Both the position numbers and the translations under genes were made by a program. Below, in pieces: positions 45,881-56,182 of a stretch of DNA of 64,000 nt (the first letter of the stretch is position 1; every line of letters starts with the position of its first letter). The stretch comes from Dipodascopsis uninucleata var. uninucleata. Its lineage: Eukaryota; Ascomycota; Lipomycetes; Lipomycetales; Lipomycetaceae. Below the pieces are notes generated by a model. It ran no database searches, was not told the DNA's origin, and was given only the letters and a program-made list of their open reading frames with translations. The DNA lies in NCBI GenBank assembly GCA_030568195.1, contig JAJLTO010000002.1, positions 62,001-126,000 of the forward strand, in the 5' to 3' direction.

Positions 45881-46189
45881 AATATTGCGATTACTTTCAA
45901 TATCTGGTCTAAGAAGTCGAGACTAGTTTTATTCACTGGCTCACTATTGTACATTATTATAAGAACAAATACAGGTTCTGTGGCCAAATATTTACAAGAG
46001 TAGGTATCTGTACAATTTTTTAAAGGAAAAAAGCTAATTTAGTGTTACACTAAGTAAATCTTCGACTATGTCTAGATTACATTAAATTTGGAATGCTCAC
46101 GATCATCGGCTTTTTGACTCTCCTTTTTCTTTTCACCATATTTCCACTACCTTGAATGCACAACTTTTTAGATATCATGTAGTCCATCT
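45881..46189. other. Short spacer between convergent genes
   Basis: 309 bp holding the 3' ends of SPF45 and the MCP2-like gene. Nothing recognised. Confidence 0.5.
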
Positions 46190-48013
46190 TCATGACGAGT
46201 ACGTTAGGATGTTCTTAATCCATAAAAGAGTATCATAATATCTCATTTTGCCAACCCGACTGAAATATCTGTATAAAGCATCAATCTCACCCTTTATTCT
46301 CTCTAATTTCCAGACCTTGATTTTATCAAGTCTCTCACGGTCTTCTTCGTAAACTGTTTTAGCACAGTAATTTGCCATTATCAAAAATGTACGCTCGGGC
46401 CCCAATGTAGTATGTAGATTCTCATCAAGTGCTCTCGTTAAATCGTTTGTTTTCAGAATCAGAAGTACAATTCTGGGCATGCCTGCAAGAAGCTTGATTA
46501 AGGGTCCCATAAGACCATCACTCTGGAGTGCATTTGCCATTTTCTCTCTTTCTTGTTTAGTACGCTTGGTAGCAATCGAAGTTGTTGCACTCATGTAATC
46601 TCTTCCGGTTATTGCACTAGCAAAAAGTGGAAATTGAGAGTCATCAATGCCTGCAAACTCCTTGGCATACCTCTTCATATTTGGCACATCAGAATCGATA
46701 ACAGCGAGCCAAAACTTAGAATATGAACGTCGGAGTTCCAGCGGGATATCACGATATAAGCCATGGTCATATAAAATAATCTCAAAATTGTGGCCCTTAT
46801 TATACCATGGACCTTGCTCTTCCTTGGGAACCGGTCGAATTGCTAAATTTCCTCCATGAGGATCACAATGCAATCTTACACCCGGGGTAAAAATCATAGT
46901 ATTGAATATATGAGACAAACATACACTGACTTCGTTTCTTGAGATTTTATGCTTGTCCAGGAAAGCAATATTGTCTGGTCTTGCACCAGATATGTATTCC
47001 ATCACAAGAATTCTAGGTTTCGCCCACACCACTTCGGGAATTCTTAAGGCAGTCTTCTTTTTGAGATTTTTAAAGTACTCTCTCGTTCGAATCGCGTTTT
47101 CTGCCTCTTTGGTGAAATCAAGTTCGACGAAGATAGAGGAGTTAAGTTCTTCGTAGAGCCAGTACATCGGGTATTCGGGAAAAAATCTCTCCATTGCGGA
47201 GAAAACTAATTTGGTCAACTGAAGATCCAAAGGGATAAACTGTGCGAGAGAGGGATGCTGTAATTTAACAGCTACTTGTTCTCCAGTATCCTTCAATACT
47301 GCAATATGGACTTGAGCCAGACTTGCGGTTCCTAAAGGGATCGTTGAGAACTCAGAAAAAACATCTTCTAGCTCAAGACCTGTATCACACTGGAACATTT
47401 CTCTGATACTTTGAATAGAGGACACTGGACATTGATCCTGTAGAGGAATAAATGTATGTGTCCACTCTGGAGGAAGTAAGTAGTTCATTGCACTTAAATG
47501 CTGGCCGACCTTTATGTATATGCCAGCATTAGCTTCTAGCACCTTGTAAGTCCGGTCGGCACATCGTTGATGACATGCTGATAAGGCGACCTGCCGCGTC
47601 TCAGCAGAATCATATTTCTTTCCTAAAACTGCCCTATAGTCTTCGAAGCATTGCGCTGCAGCAACAACTATCCTAGTGCTCCGCTCAGACACTGACACCG
47701 CATGCGAAAACATATCCTGAAGCTCATCAAAGTAAGAAGCCCCTGTAACTCCCGCAGCACCCAAGGAGACTCCGAAAAACATTTTCGAAACTGCCGAAAT
47801 GCGAACCGGTCTTTGCGGACTTGGATTCTTTCCAACTTTGCCAGTTACACATTTCTTACATTTGAACGAGATGTTCCTCTTAATTATCACCTCTCGACCG
47901 CTGTAGCCTACACTACTTCGTAGACACCTTGATAATGCATGAGGTGCCGCCCCAAAGCTCGTTACGTTCGATAGTGGGCGCCGTACAACTGCAGAAACCG
48001 CTATTTGAATCAT
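46190..48013 (-). CDS. MCP2: ABC1/ADCK-family atypical kinase, Mcp2 type (mitochondrial)
   Basis: A single exon of 607 residues, ATG at 48013 (yeast Mcp2 is 569). The Arg/Ser-rich N-terminus is a likely mitochondrial presequence, followed by a possible hydrophobic segment (MFFGVSLGAAGVTGASYF) near residues 78-95. Family motifs are visible: KxGQ in AGIYIKVGQHLSAMNYLLP, SLAQVH in GTASLAQVHIAVL, VAVKLQHP, LDFTKEAENA, LHCDPHGGNLAIRP and the metal-binding DHG in ILYDHGLYRDI. Yeast Mcp2 sits at the mitochondrial inner membrane and affects lipid homeostasis and coenzyme Q distribution. The glycine-for-alanine start of the SLAQVH loop (GTAS rather than AAAS) is a minor deviation. Confidence 0.92.
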   Translation of the reverse strand: MIQIAVSAVVRRPLSNVTSFGAAPHALSRCLRSSVGYSGREVIIKRNISFKCKKCVTGKVGKNPSPQRPVRISAVSKMFFGVSLGAAGVTGASYFDELQDMFSHAVSVSERSTRIVVAAAQCFEDYRAVLGKKYDSAETRQVALSACHQRCADRTYKVLEANAGIYIKVGQHLSAMNYLLPPEWTHTFIPLQDQCPVSSIQSIREMFQCDTGLELEDVFSEFSTIPLGTASLAQVHIAVLKDTGEQVAVKLQHPSLAQFIPLDLQLTKLVFSAMERFFPEYPMYWLYEELNSSIFVELDFTKEAENAIRTREYFKNLKKKTALRIPEVVWAKPRILVMEYISGARPDNIAFLDKHKISRNEVSVCLSHIFNTMIFTPGVRLHCDPHGGNLAIRPVPKEEQGPWYNKGHNFEIILYDHGLYRDIPLELRRSYSKFWLAVIDSDVPNMKRYAKEFAGIDDSQFPLFASAITGRDYMSATTSIATKRTKQEREKMANALQSDGLMGPLIKLLAGMPRIVLLILKTNDLTRALDENLHTTLGPERTFLIMANYCAKTVYEEDRERLDKIKVWKLERIKGEIDALYRYFSRVGKMRYYDTLLWIKNILTYSS

Positions 48014-48418
48014 TGAACTGCCTTGTCGGGAGATAATTAGTAGCCTCCACAGAGGTATTAGCTATTGGACTATTTCTCACAGAATTGCGTTTATATCCAA
48101 AATGCAAATAGTATATTTAGTTTTCTGTCAGAGCTGAACATCATATGTCCTTCTCAAATACATGTAAAGTTTACCCGGCCAACTTAACTCCTCTACGTAC
48201 CACTCCAAGGTCCATACATGTCCATCCTCCATTCGCAAGTGTAGAAAAGCTATATAAAGTAATTTGGTAGTATTTGCGATAAAGAGTAATTACATGGCTT
48301 AAACTACGAGAACTTCTATATAGTACTGTTCAAAATACGTAAGATAATACATATGTCGATTAACATCTATTAAATCAGATATATAAACTGAATTTCATGA
48401 TGTGAGAGTCTGAACTAT
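48014..48418. other. Short intergenic spacer
   Basis: 405 bp between two minus-strand genes: the MCP2-like promoter and the YCII gene 3' UTR. Nothing else recognised. Confidence 0.5.
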
Positions 48419-49031
48419 TTACTTAGCTCTACGAACAGCGACGAGGTACTGTAGAAAGAAATTAGTAATCGAAGAATGCCTGCATATCCTATAAGTCATA
48501 CTTACATCGTAAATTTGAACCTTCTCCCAATCCCATACCTCATTGGTGTAGTATGGGTCAGCCTTGAGAACCTCGATAATCTCCTCCTTGGAGTCGCCGA
48601 CAAGAGTGACAACAGATCCAAGGAAAGATGGGGTCTCGTTAGCGATTGCTGGGCCCTCCAAGTATGCACCTAGCAAAATAGAATCAATTTAATTTACATC
48701 CCCCATACAATACGAAATGTCGATAGAAGAGACTATGTCCTTTTGACTAAATAAGTCTATCTCACCTCCAGAGCTCATAATACCATCGGCGAACAACTTC
48801 TTGACATTTGCTAGATGACTATCACGGACACTCAAACGTCTTTGGAGCTGTACGTAAAGTTATAACTGTTAGTGAAAGTCATTGAAGTTTCAAGAATATC
48901 GAAGGACATTTGAATACTAATACGATTGTACCGCCACTTAAAACACAACACAAATCCACCAGAGAATTTACTTAACATACTGCATCAGATTTGTCTGGAA
49001 GAATGCATACGAATTCACGCTTAGCCGCCAT
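48419..49031 (-). CDS. YCII-domain small protein
   Basis: Four exons: 49031-48981, 48847-48766, 48669-48506 and 48448-48419; 108 residues; introns of 133, 96 and 57 nt. It begins MAAKREFVCILPDKSDALQR, followed by the YCII pattern RDSHLANVKKLFADGIMSSG, GAYLEGPAIANETPSFLGS, DSKEEIIEVLKADPYYTNEV and a final VQIYDYLVAVRRAK. YCII proteins are small alpha-beta barrel dimers; the conserved His/Asp pair (RDSHL here) suggests an enzymatic role, but no activity is established for the fungal members. Confidence 0.9.
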
Positions 49032-49924
49032 TCTCGTTGTAGATGTAAAAAAGCGCTGATTGAATTGGCCTTGAAAATGTTAGGAAAAATTAGAGCTGTC
49101 TATTTTTTAGCATTTATATAGACGAGCCTAACTCGCCAAAAATAACTAACGGCTAACTAGTTCCGCAATTCGTATACGTACCTGTTTATATTATATCAAT
49201 ATTTAAATTCTCACATAAGATACAATTATAAATTAATTTCTTCTTCTTCTTATAATGTGCAGCTTACCTGAAAATTTTATGATGTAGTTTCTAGTTGCTA
49301 GTCGGAGCAAGCGATTCATACTGATAATCGCTCTTTACAGTTCAAAGTTAGTTCCGTTCTTAATCTGGGAGTGAAGGTGTCTCGTCTCGAAGTTTGAGAT
49401 GGCCGTTCGGAATAGGGCTCCGATATCTAAGGTATTTCAAGTCAACTCACTAATTTATAATAGGTAAGAGAAGATAGAAATTTAATTCCGGCAAAAGATG
49501 ATTTTTTCTTACGTTAAATACAAATATTTCAAGAGATTTTATATTATATATTAGTAATGTACGCGGTAACTAAAGATGTAATATATAGCACACCTTATTA
49601 CAAAGCCAAGTAAACTGCGTATCATTGCACATTCACGTTAAACCTTTAACGTTATGTATTCATCAGATCATCGTGCTATAATCAAACTCCAGATTTTATT
49701 TTCTTTCCTTCATTTTATTTGATCCTTACTCTCCATGAGGAACTAGCGAAAGAGAGGAATTAGCCGAACCACCACGGACCAAATGCTTTGCCACATAACG
49801 CCGAGAAATCCAAAAAGTTGCTGTTATTTTATATTATAGTACTAAGTGTCAAGGGCAGTGCGTTAAGTCAACACATTGCAACAGACTTGATAAGTCTTAA
49901 TGAAACATCTAGCGTCTATACACT
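49032..49924. other. Intergenic, 0.9 kb
   Basis: Lies between the YCII gene start and the YPI1 stop, both on the minus strand. AT-rich, with a short CTT repeat near 49240-49252. No gene recognised. Confidence 0.5.
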
Positions 49925-50498
49925 TCAAGTCATCTGATTAACATTCTCAGATACCGGTGCCTTCGGTTTAGTCTTGTATTTTGGCTGCTTCTCATAAGCA
50001 TTAGGACTTGAAACTCTTCGGTGCCGCCGTCCATGAGAGTGGCTATGTTTGTGACTATTGCGTTTTCGATCACGCACGTCTGAATTCTTACTAGAATCTG
50101 AATGGCATTCGTCATCACTAGAATCTGATGACGACGAGCTTTCTTCTGATGAGCTTTCTCCAAATTCACGTTGCTTATGGAATATGCAACAGACTATTAA
50201 AATGGAGCCAAAATTGTTAACTCCTCTTCATTTATTATCTTGTTAAAAACTTCTCGTTTAACTTACTCTTCGATTTCTTCTTCCCCATCCCCTCATTGTC
50301 GATGACATCGTCTTGCCAAACCACTCTTCGATTTGAGATTGGTCCGCCTCTTAAATGAAGAGTTCCAGCAACATTTTCATTTTCGTCTACGGCTGTATCC
50401 GATGCTGAAGAAGGTGAAGAAGTCGCTTGGATATCTAATGTTTCAATTACTTGAGACGGACCCATAGAAGTGCGTTCTCTTTCACGCGCTCTCTGCAT
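49925..50498 (-). CDS. YPI1: Type 1 protein phosphatase inhibitor (Ypi1/PPP1R11 type)
   Basis: Two exons, 50498-50267 and 50193-49925 (73-nt intron, GTAAGT...TTAATAG); 166 residues. The defining block spans the junction: RRVVWQDDVIDNEGMGKKKS, then KICCIFHKQREFGESSSEE, including the PP1-docking RVVW and the CCIFH motif. The rest is low complexity: a Ser/Asp acidic run, then a His/Arg/Lys-rich segment (RNSHKHSHSHGRRHRR). Homologues bind and regulate the essential PP1 catalytic subunit Glc7 in the nucleus. The intron splits the PP1-binding region, so only the first half is visible as an ORF. Confidence 0.95.
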
Positions 50499-51077
50499 TC
50501 TTTCTCTAAAAACTATTTTGTAGTAGCTTACTGCTGATGATCTGATCGATGAAACCGCAAAAAATTTAACGCCCTATAACCTAGATATCTATTCACGTCT
50601 ATAGCTCAGTCTTAGGATACTCCAAGTTGTCGATCAAGTCAAGTCAAGCCAATACAGTAACGATATGTTTTATCTCATCTATCAAAAATCTCCTGATATA
50701 TTATGGTATTTATAGGATAATAAAATGAAGCGCATGATGTTACATCAGTATTAAGAGAAAACACAAATATGTGCTATTTATGGTTTGACAGCAAATATCT
50801 ACATTTACGGCATAAATGTGAACTAATTGTTTGAATGTCTAATCTATTTTACCATTGCCCATTTTTAGAACAAATATGAACAAAAAAATGTATAATGATA
50901 AAGATATTACCAATTTAAGTACAGAAATGTCAACTTCAATTAGATATTATTGGAACTGCGTGTTTCACAGTAGAATTTTATGATTCTACTCCGAGAATTT
51001 CTATCTGTAATACTGTGTTTATATTGCGGCAGATTTTGAAACTTATATGTATTTTGAACTGAAAGAATTTGTTGTCA
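50499..51077. other. Intergenic, 0.6 kb
   Basis: YPI1 promoter and DAL1 3' flank. A short direct repeat (AGTCAAGTCAAG) lies near 50637-50648. No gene recognised. Confidence 0.5.
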
Positions 51078-52460
51078 TTAAACGGTTCTTGGCTCTGTGA
51101 TCAAAATACCGTTTGCAGATGTAGAGTGTCCAGATTCCTTTGAATATACAACGGAACCTCGCAAAATTGTCTTCTCAACAACGCCCTTAAGTTTGCGGTC
51201 GCTGTATGGAGTCAATTTGTTCTTAAAATGGAGTTTATCAATAGTCACGCTAAACTCCTGGTCTGGATCAAAAATGACAAAATCAGCATCAGCTCCTACA
51301 GCAATGACACCTTTACGTCCAAGGAGACCAACCTGACGAGCAGTATTCTGTGTAGTCCATTCAGAGACCTTCTCTAATCCAAAACCACGGCTGCTTGCCT
51401 CTGTCCAGAGGATGGGTAAACCAAGGCCAAGACCTGATACACCACCCCAAGACTTCATGAAATCACCGTGTTCAAGATCCTTCAAATTGGGTGTGCAAGG
51501 AGAGTGATCAGACACCACAGTCTGTAAAATCCCATCCTTAAGTGCTTGCCATAATTTATCCTGATTCGACTTTGAACGAATCGGAGGACAGCATTTGTAG
51601 TGCGTGCCCTTATCTGGAATATCTTCCGAATAAAAAGTGAGATAATGGAAGCAGGTCTCTGCGGTAATATTGATACCAAGTTCACTTTGTGCCTTTGCCA
51701 ACATTGGTAATGTTTCACTAGAAGATATGTGAACAACATGGAGATTCAGATTCTCCTTGCGATCACCTTCCTGAGCAAGCTTTAAGATAGTCTTGATTGC
51801 TGTCGTTTCATAAGAATCAGGTCTCGACTTTAAAAAGGTAGAATAGGCAGTAGGAACCTCATCCTCGTCAACGACCGCTTCGCCTTCTGGTGGTAACATT
51901 TCAGCATGGAACATTAGTATAGATTTCTCATGTTTCAAGATATCCATTGCCTTCCTAATGTCATTTTCATCAACTGCAGGGAATTCATCGACACCAGATT
52001 CGATCATGAAACATTTGAATCCGCGGACTCCATTCTGAACTAGTGGTACCAAGTCCTTATCATTGTTTGGAATAACACCCCCCCAGAATCCAACGTCCAC
52101 CCAGCACTGCTGTTCAGCAGCTTTTTTCTTTACATTGAAATTCTCCAGCGTGGTTGTCGGTGGAATTGCATTCAATGGCATATCAATTACAGTGGTGACA
52201 CCACCAGCCGCAGCAGCCTTAGTGCCGGTCTCGAAACCTTCCCATTCGGTTCTTCCTGGCTCGTTAAGGTGTACATGACTGTCAACAAGACCCGGCAAGA
52301 TCGCCTTGTTTTCGAAATTGTAGTATTCAGCGATAGTGCCATTGTCATTTGAGACTATTCCTTCCTCTATGTCAACGATTTTTCCATTGTTCACAAATAT
52401 AGAGGCGGGAACGAACTTGCCGTTCAGTAACACTTTTGACGATGTGAACACCGATGTCAT
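51078..52460 (-). CDS. DAL1: Allantoinase
   Basis: A single exon of 460 residues, the same length as yeast Dal1, ATG at 52460. It is an amidohydrolase-fold protein: metal ligands in LPGLVDSHVHLNEPGRTEWE, the carboxylated-Lys loop GVRGFKCFMIESGVDEFP, then HAEMLPPEG, LHVVHISSSET, CFHYLTF and VVSDHSPCTPNLK with the catalytic Asp. It hydrolyses (S)-allantoin to allantoate in purine-nitrogen catabolism. No other DAL gene lies in the window, so the DAL cluster of budding yeast is not present here. Upstream GATAAG sites suggest nitrogen control. Confidence 0.96.
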   Translation of the reverse strand: MTSVFTSSKVLLNGKFVPASIFVNNGKIVDIEEGIVSNDNGTIAEYYNFENKAILPGLVDSHVHLNEPGRTEWEGFETGTKAAAAGGVTTVIDMPLNAIPPTTTLENFNVKKKAAEQQCWVDVGFWGGVIPNNDKDLVPLVQNGVRGFKCFMIESGVDEFPAVDENDIRKAMDILKHEKSILMFHAEMLPPEGEAVVDEDEVPTAYSTFLKSRPDSYETTAIKTILKLAQEGDRKENLNLHVVHISSSETLPMLAKAQSELGINITAETCFHYLTFYSEDIPDKGTHYKCCPPIRSKSNQDKLWQALKDGILQTVVSDHSPCTPNLKDLEHGDFMKSWGGVSGLGLGLPILWTEASSRGFGLEKVSEWTTQNTARQVGLLGRKGVIAVGADADFVIFDPDQEFSVTIDKLHFKNKLTPYSDRKLKGVVEKTILRGSVVYSKESGHSTSANGILITEPRTV

Positions 52461-52543
52461 TTCTTCTTATACTCTAATTGAATGCTATTATTTCAGACCA
52501 ATATATCGATTGTACACTAGACGCTCTGCTATGTAATCAAATG

Positions 52544-52562
52544 GATAAGTGAACACAAATTC

Positions 52563-52593
<31 letters not shown>

Positions 52594-52731
52594 CTGGTGC
52601 AATGTCAGTCACCTGCCGGTCAATACTTCACAGCAGCAATTAATTTTACGCTTTTGCTTAGACGCGATATTGCTGATATTAAGAAACAATTTTTTGATAT
52701 AAATAAGCCTATTGGCTTAGAATCTCTTATC
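52544..52731. promoter_or_regulatory. Two GATAAG motifs upstream of DAL1
   Basis: GATAAG at 52544-52549 and its complement at 52726-52731, about 85 and 270 bp before the DAL1 start. Gln3/Gat1-type GATA factors control allantoin genes in yeasts. Two hexamers in 300 bp are only modestly more than chance. Confidence 0.4.
52563..52580. repeat. TA dinucleotide microsatellite
   Basis: Nine AT/TA units in the DAL1 upstream region, followed by interrupted CATATA units. Confidence 0.9.
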
Positions 52732-54161
52732 TACGCTCAATATCCGTCTTTATTCTTGTACTATGATGTAGGAACCTCTGAAAATGCAAAACATCAGAAT
52801 TGACCACTTTGGCCATAGACAGTAACTTTGCCAAATCGCAGTAGTCCGAAGGTAAGTGGCGTGTACATTACAGTACCTAGGTATATTTCAGACATCCACC
52901 CGCAATCCGCCGATGTCAAGAGTCTCTCCAACAGAAAATTTCCACTAGCCAAAATCAAAATTAATAAACTATTGGTAGTTACAAAACATTATACATAAAT
53001 ACACCGTTACGCGGATATACGCTATAAGAGACACGAACTAATATGTCAAATACAAATTTCTTGACTCCGAACGTGTAGAGCAGTTGATCAGTTAGAAAAT
53101 TTAAATAAAATAGAAAGTATCCCTTTGTTATAATTATATATTCTGTAGAAAATGCTGTTAGCATGACAATGTGTCATAACGACTACCAACCGAAGAAACA
53201 AGAATAGTCTGTCCAAGATTTATCAGAGGAGGAGCTGGAAAAGGGTCTTGATATGCGTCCTCCGCCTCCTTGGTTGGCAGGCATTGATCTACAGCAAGGT
53301 CAACACGAAAGATCATCCATAGAACAGCTTGAATATTATTGTAGCCATAACTATAGGCAATTGCACAGAGGTAAAGGAAAATAGTGTAGGAGATCAGATC
53401 AGAAGACAGCATTCAGATAGGGACTACGGATTTGTTAGGCGAAATCAAAGCAACACAACTTCACAGATTTTGAGGATTTAGTGAGCATAGGGCTAATTAG
53501 TAGGACGAGGTCAGTAACGAAAACAAAACGACAACATCGTCGTCAACGTAAATATTTGGTCCCCATAAAGGAGATCTGGATATTAAAGCGGACGACTGGA
53601 TGGCCAAGTAATCGCTACAAATACCAGAGTTAACAAGTGGGCAGATTTTACTGAATAAAATTCTATCGCTGAATTGAGATCTCAGACTAATTTTGAAGGT
53701 GCTTGGAAAAGTGAACAACAACAGAGCTATTCATCATCATCGAAGCAGCAGAAATTAATTTTCTGCGCAGCACTCTCAGTATATTATTAATACTAGAGGA
53801 CTTCTGGCACACAAGGAAGACAGGAATATTGCAAACAGATATCAAAGGTGAGGAATTGTATAGATCGCATGATTGTCACTGCAACAGGAAGGGAAATTTG
53901 GTTAGTTGTGTGATCGGTTGGTCTTGTAGCCAATCTCCGCTATTTAACCATCGTAAATTCATAGATTTGACGATTCAATATTTTTTCAAAGCATTAGAGC
54001 GATAATTAAGACGGGGGAGATATTGTACGGAATTAAACATTTGCGCGGATGGCCAAGTGGAAGAAATGGATTGCTGTGTGATTCTATAAATTATGTACTA
54101 ACGAGGACAACAGGAACTTGGCTGAGTATCCGATTCTCTAGATAATCACTAGGAGATTCAT

Positions 54162-55445
54162 ATGAGAAGAAATATCAGGGAACGAGAGTATAATACGCAA
54201 CGATTACATCATACTATGGATGCCTCAAATTCCTCAAATATCGACTCACAGCAGCAGCAGCGGCAGCAGCAGCAACAACAACAGCAACAACAACAACAAC
54301 AACAACAACAACAGCAACAGCAACAGCAACAGCTACAAGACAACCAAGCTCACCAACAAGCAGTATCACTGCAGCAGCAGCAGCAGCAGCAGCCTTATAC
54401 TGTGACTAAGCCAATAGTTACTGGTGGTGTACTTTCTAGTCAGGTATCTAGTATCGTCTCATTACTGCCTCAGAGATCAACTGTAACTCGGGGCAAATAT
54501 TCCATAACGGACTTCGAGATCAAGCGAACACTAGGGACAGGTTCTTTTGGAAGAGTTCATTTGGTTCGTTCGAAGTACAATCGCCTGTACTATGCAATCA
54601 AGGTCTTAAAAAAGGCACAGGTGGTTCATATGAAACAGGTTGAGCATACGAATGATGAGCGCCGAATGCTGAAGCTAGTAGACCATCCATTTCTTATTCG
54701 AATATGGGGTACATTTCAGGACTCACATAACCTTTTTATGGTAATGGATTATATTGAAGGTGGTGAGCTGTTCTCTCTCCTCAGACGGTCCCAGCGCTTT
54801 CCGAATCCAGTAGCAAAGTTCTATGCAGCTCAAGTTACATTGGCTATAGAATACCTGCATTCTCACAACATTATCTACCGAGATCTGAAGCCTGAGAATA
54901 TTCTATTAGATCGTAAAGGACATATTCGTATAACCGATTTTGGATTTGCGAAGGAAGTGCCCGATGTTACCTATACCATGTGCGGTACTCCTGATTATAT
55001 AGCACCCGAAGTTATTGCAAGAAAAGCATACAATAAGTCAGTGGATTGGTGGTCTCTAGGAATATTGATTTTTGAAATGCTTACTGGCTATACTCCCTTC
55101 TATGATCAAACTCCAATGAGAACTTATGAAAAGGTTTTGCAATGTATGGTTCGATATCCGAACTACATTTTACCTGAGGCTAGAGATCTGTTGTCGAATC
55201 TTATAACGCCAGATCTCACTCGACGTTTAGGTAACTTGGCTAACGGATCCGCTGATATTAAGAATCACCCTTGGTTCAGTGAGGTTGATTGGGAGAGAGT
55301 ACTCTCGAAGAGAATAGATACGCCTTATGAGCCTCCTGTTCGACATGCTGGTGATTCCAGCTTGTTCGAACATTATGCTGAAGAAGAGTTGGATTATGGT
55401 ATACAGAGTCAAGATGACTTTGGGCACCTCTTTCCTGATTTTTAG
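54162..55445 (+). CDS. TPK1: cAMP-dependent protein kinase catalytic subunit
   Basis: A single exon of 427 residues. The first ATG is 54162; a second at 54216 (MDASNSSN) may be used. The N-terminal 100 residues are dominated by two polyGln tracts. The kinase domain follows: [49 protein letters not shown], and the activation loop [14 protein letters not shown] with the phosphorylatable Thr. The C-terminus ends in the PKA hydrophobic motif HLFPDF. The AGC-type C-tail and PKA-specific CGTP context favour PKA over PKC or Sch9. It acts downstream of cAMP in nutrient signalling. CTG in the catalytic loop (54885-54887) encodes the invariant Leu, showing standard CTG decoding. Confidence 0.95.
   Translation: MRRNIREREYNTQRLHHTMDASNSSNIDSQQQQRQQQQQQQQQQQQQQQQQQQQQQQLQDNQAHQQAVSLQQQQQQQPYTVTKPIVTGGVLSSQVSSIVSLLPQRSTVTRGKYSITDFEIKRTLGTGSFGRVHLVRSKYNRLYYAIKVLKKAQVVHMKQVEHTNDERRMLKLVDHPFLIRIWGTFQDSHNLFMVMDYIEGGELFSLLRRSQRFPNPVAKFYAAQVTLAIEYLHSHNIIYRDLKPENILLDRKGHIRITDFGFAKEVPDVTYTMCGTPDYIAPEVIARKAYNKSVDWWSLGILIFEMLTGYTPFYDQTPMRTYEKVLQCMVRYPNYILPEARDLLSNLITPDLTRRLGNLANGSADIKNHPWFSEVDWERVLSKRIDTPYEPPVRHAGDSSLFEHYAEEELDYGIQSQDDFGHLFPDF
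54250..54393 (+). repeat. CAG/CAA tracts encoding polyglutamine in the PKA gene
   Basis: Two runs, about 54250-54332 and 54370-54393, of mixed CAG and CAA codons giving roughly 26 and 8 Gln. The other frames read as poly-Ser or poly-Asn. Codon mixing reduces but does not remove slippage. Confidence 0.9.
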
Positions 55446-56182
55446 TGGCATTATCAAATCAGTTTTTTACTTCCATTGGGATTTTTTGGTCGAGAATATT
55501 GACTGTTTTGGCTTAAGTTTTCTACTCTGTTCGTTGTCCTACATATATATCTTCTTCTCATCGTTCCTATTTGTTAGCCTCAATCCGTCTTTATGCTCCG
55601 TCTATATATAAATATTTGAGTAAATTATTTCTTGCAAGCTGGATTGATTAAAAAAGCATAATTGATATTTGTGTATGCTCGCACATGCCAAATGATGCTT
55701 TTCTTATGCAGATTCTCGTTCTGTGATCGTGCTTTCTTACGAAATTATCAGATATACTAGCGTGAGAGGTGTATAACGCAGAACGTTTTATTTATTTGCT
55801 TAAACATATTAGTTGATTATTGGTTTCAGTACGGTAAATGGAATGTAATTTTTCAGAGATAAGCTTGTAGTGTACTAGTGGGACGGCATTTGAATTCTCC
55901 TACTAAGAATTTAATGCTCTTTCCCATAGTAAGATTTATTATTCTCGATTTCATGTTCATCGTTATATTCACTTATACATTTATAAACTTGAATTTTTCA
56001 ATATTCTGCATCGTATGTCATTAATCCTAGGGGTTTGAAATATCTTTCATACAATAAGGATACAATTCATTAGCACTCAATTTTCTGTCCTTCTTATCTC
56101 AATATAGCTGTTACAGGTAACGTTGTTAGTTATCAAGACCAAATGATATTTCTTATATAATTTCCAAATACTCCTCCAGTTT
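55446..56182. other. Intergenic between convergent genes, 0.7 kb
   Basis: 3' flanks of the PKA and LrgB-like genes; T-rich. Nothing recognised. Confidence 0.5.

Larger units (their letters stand above)
52461..54161. promoter_or_regulatory. Divergent region between DAL1 and the PKA catalytic subunit gene
   Basis: 1.7 kb. Next to DAL1 are GATAAG motifs at 52544-52549 (+) and 52726-52731 (-) and a TA microsatellite at 52563-52580. The part next to the PKA gene is probably a long leader. A minus-strand 84-codon ORF (53158-53412) with a hydrophobic start has no recognised relative and is probably chance. Confidence 0.5.

Noticed and set aside
50611-50640. TAGCTCAGT word resembling a tRNA A box
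   Set aside because: No B box or foldable cloverleaf around it.
53158-53412. 84-codon minus-strand ORF with hydrophobic start in the PKA leader region
   Set aside because: No family resemblance, and hydrophobic ORFs are common by chance in T-rich DNA.
54047-54060. GGATGGCCAAGTGG, resembling a tRNA-Leu/Ser A box (similar word at 53596-53610)
   Set aside because: No matching B box, acceptor stem or anticodon arm follows within 100 nt.
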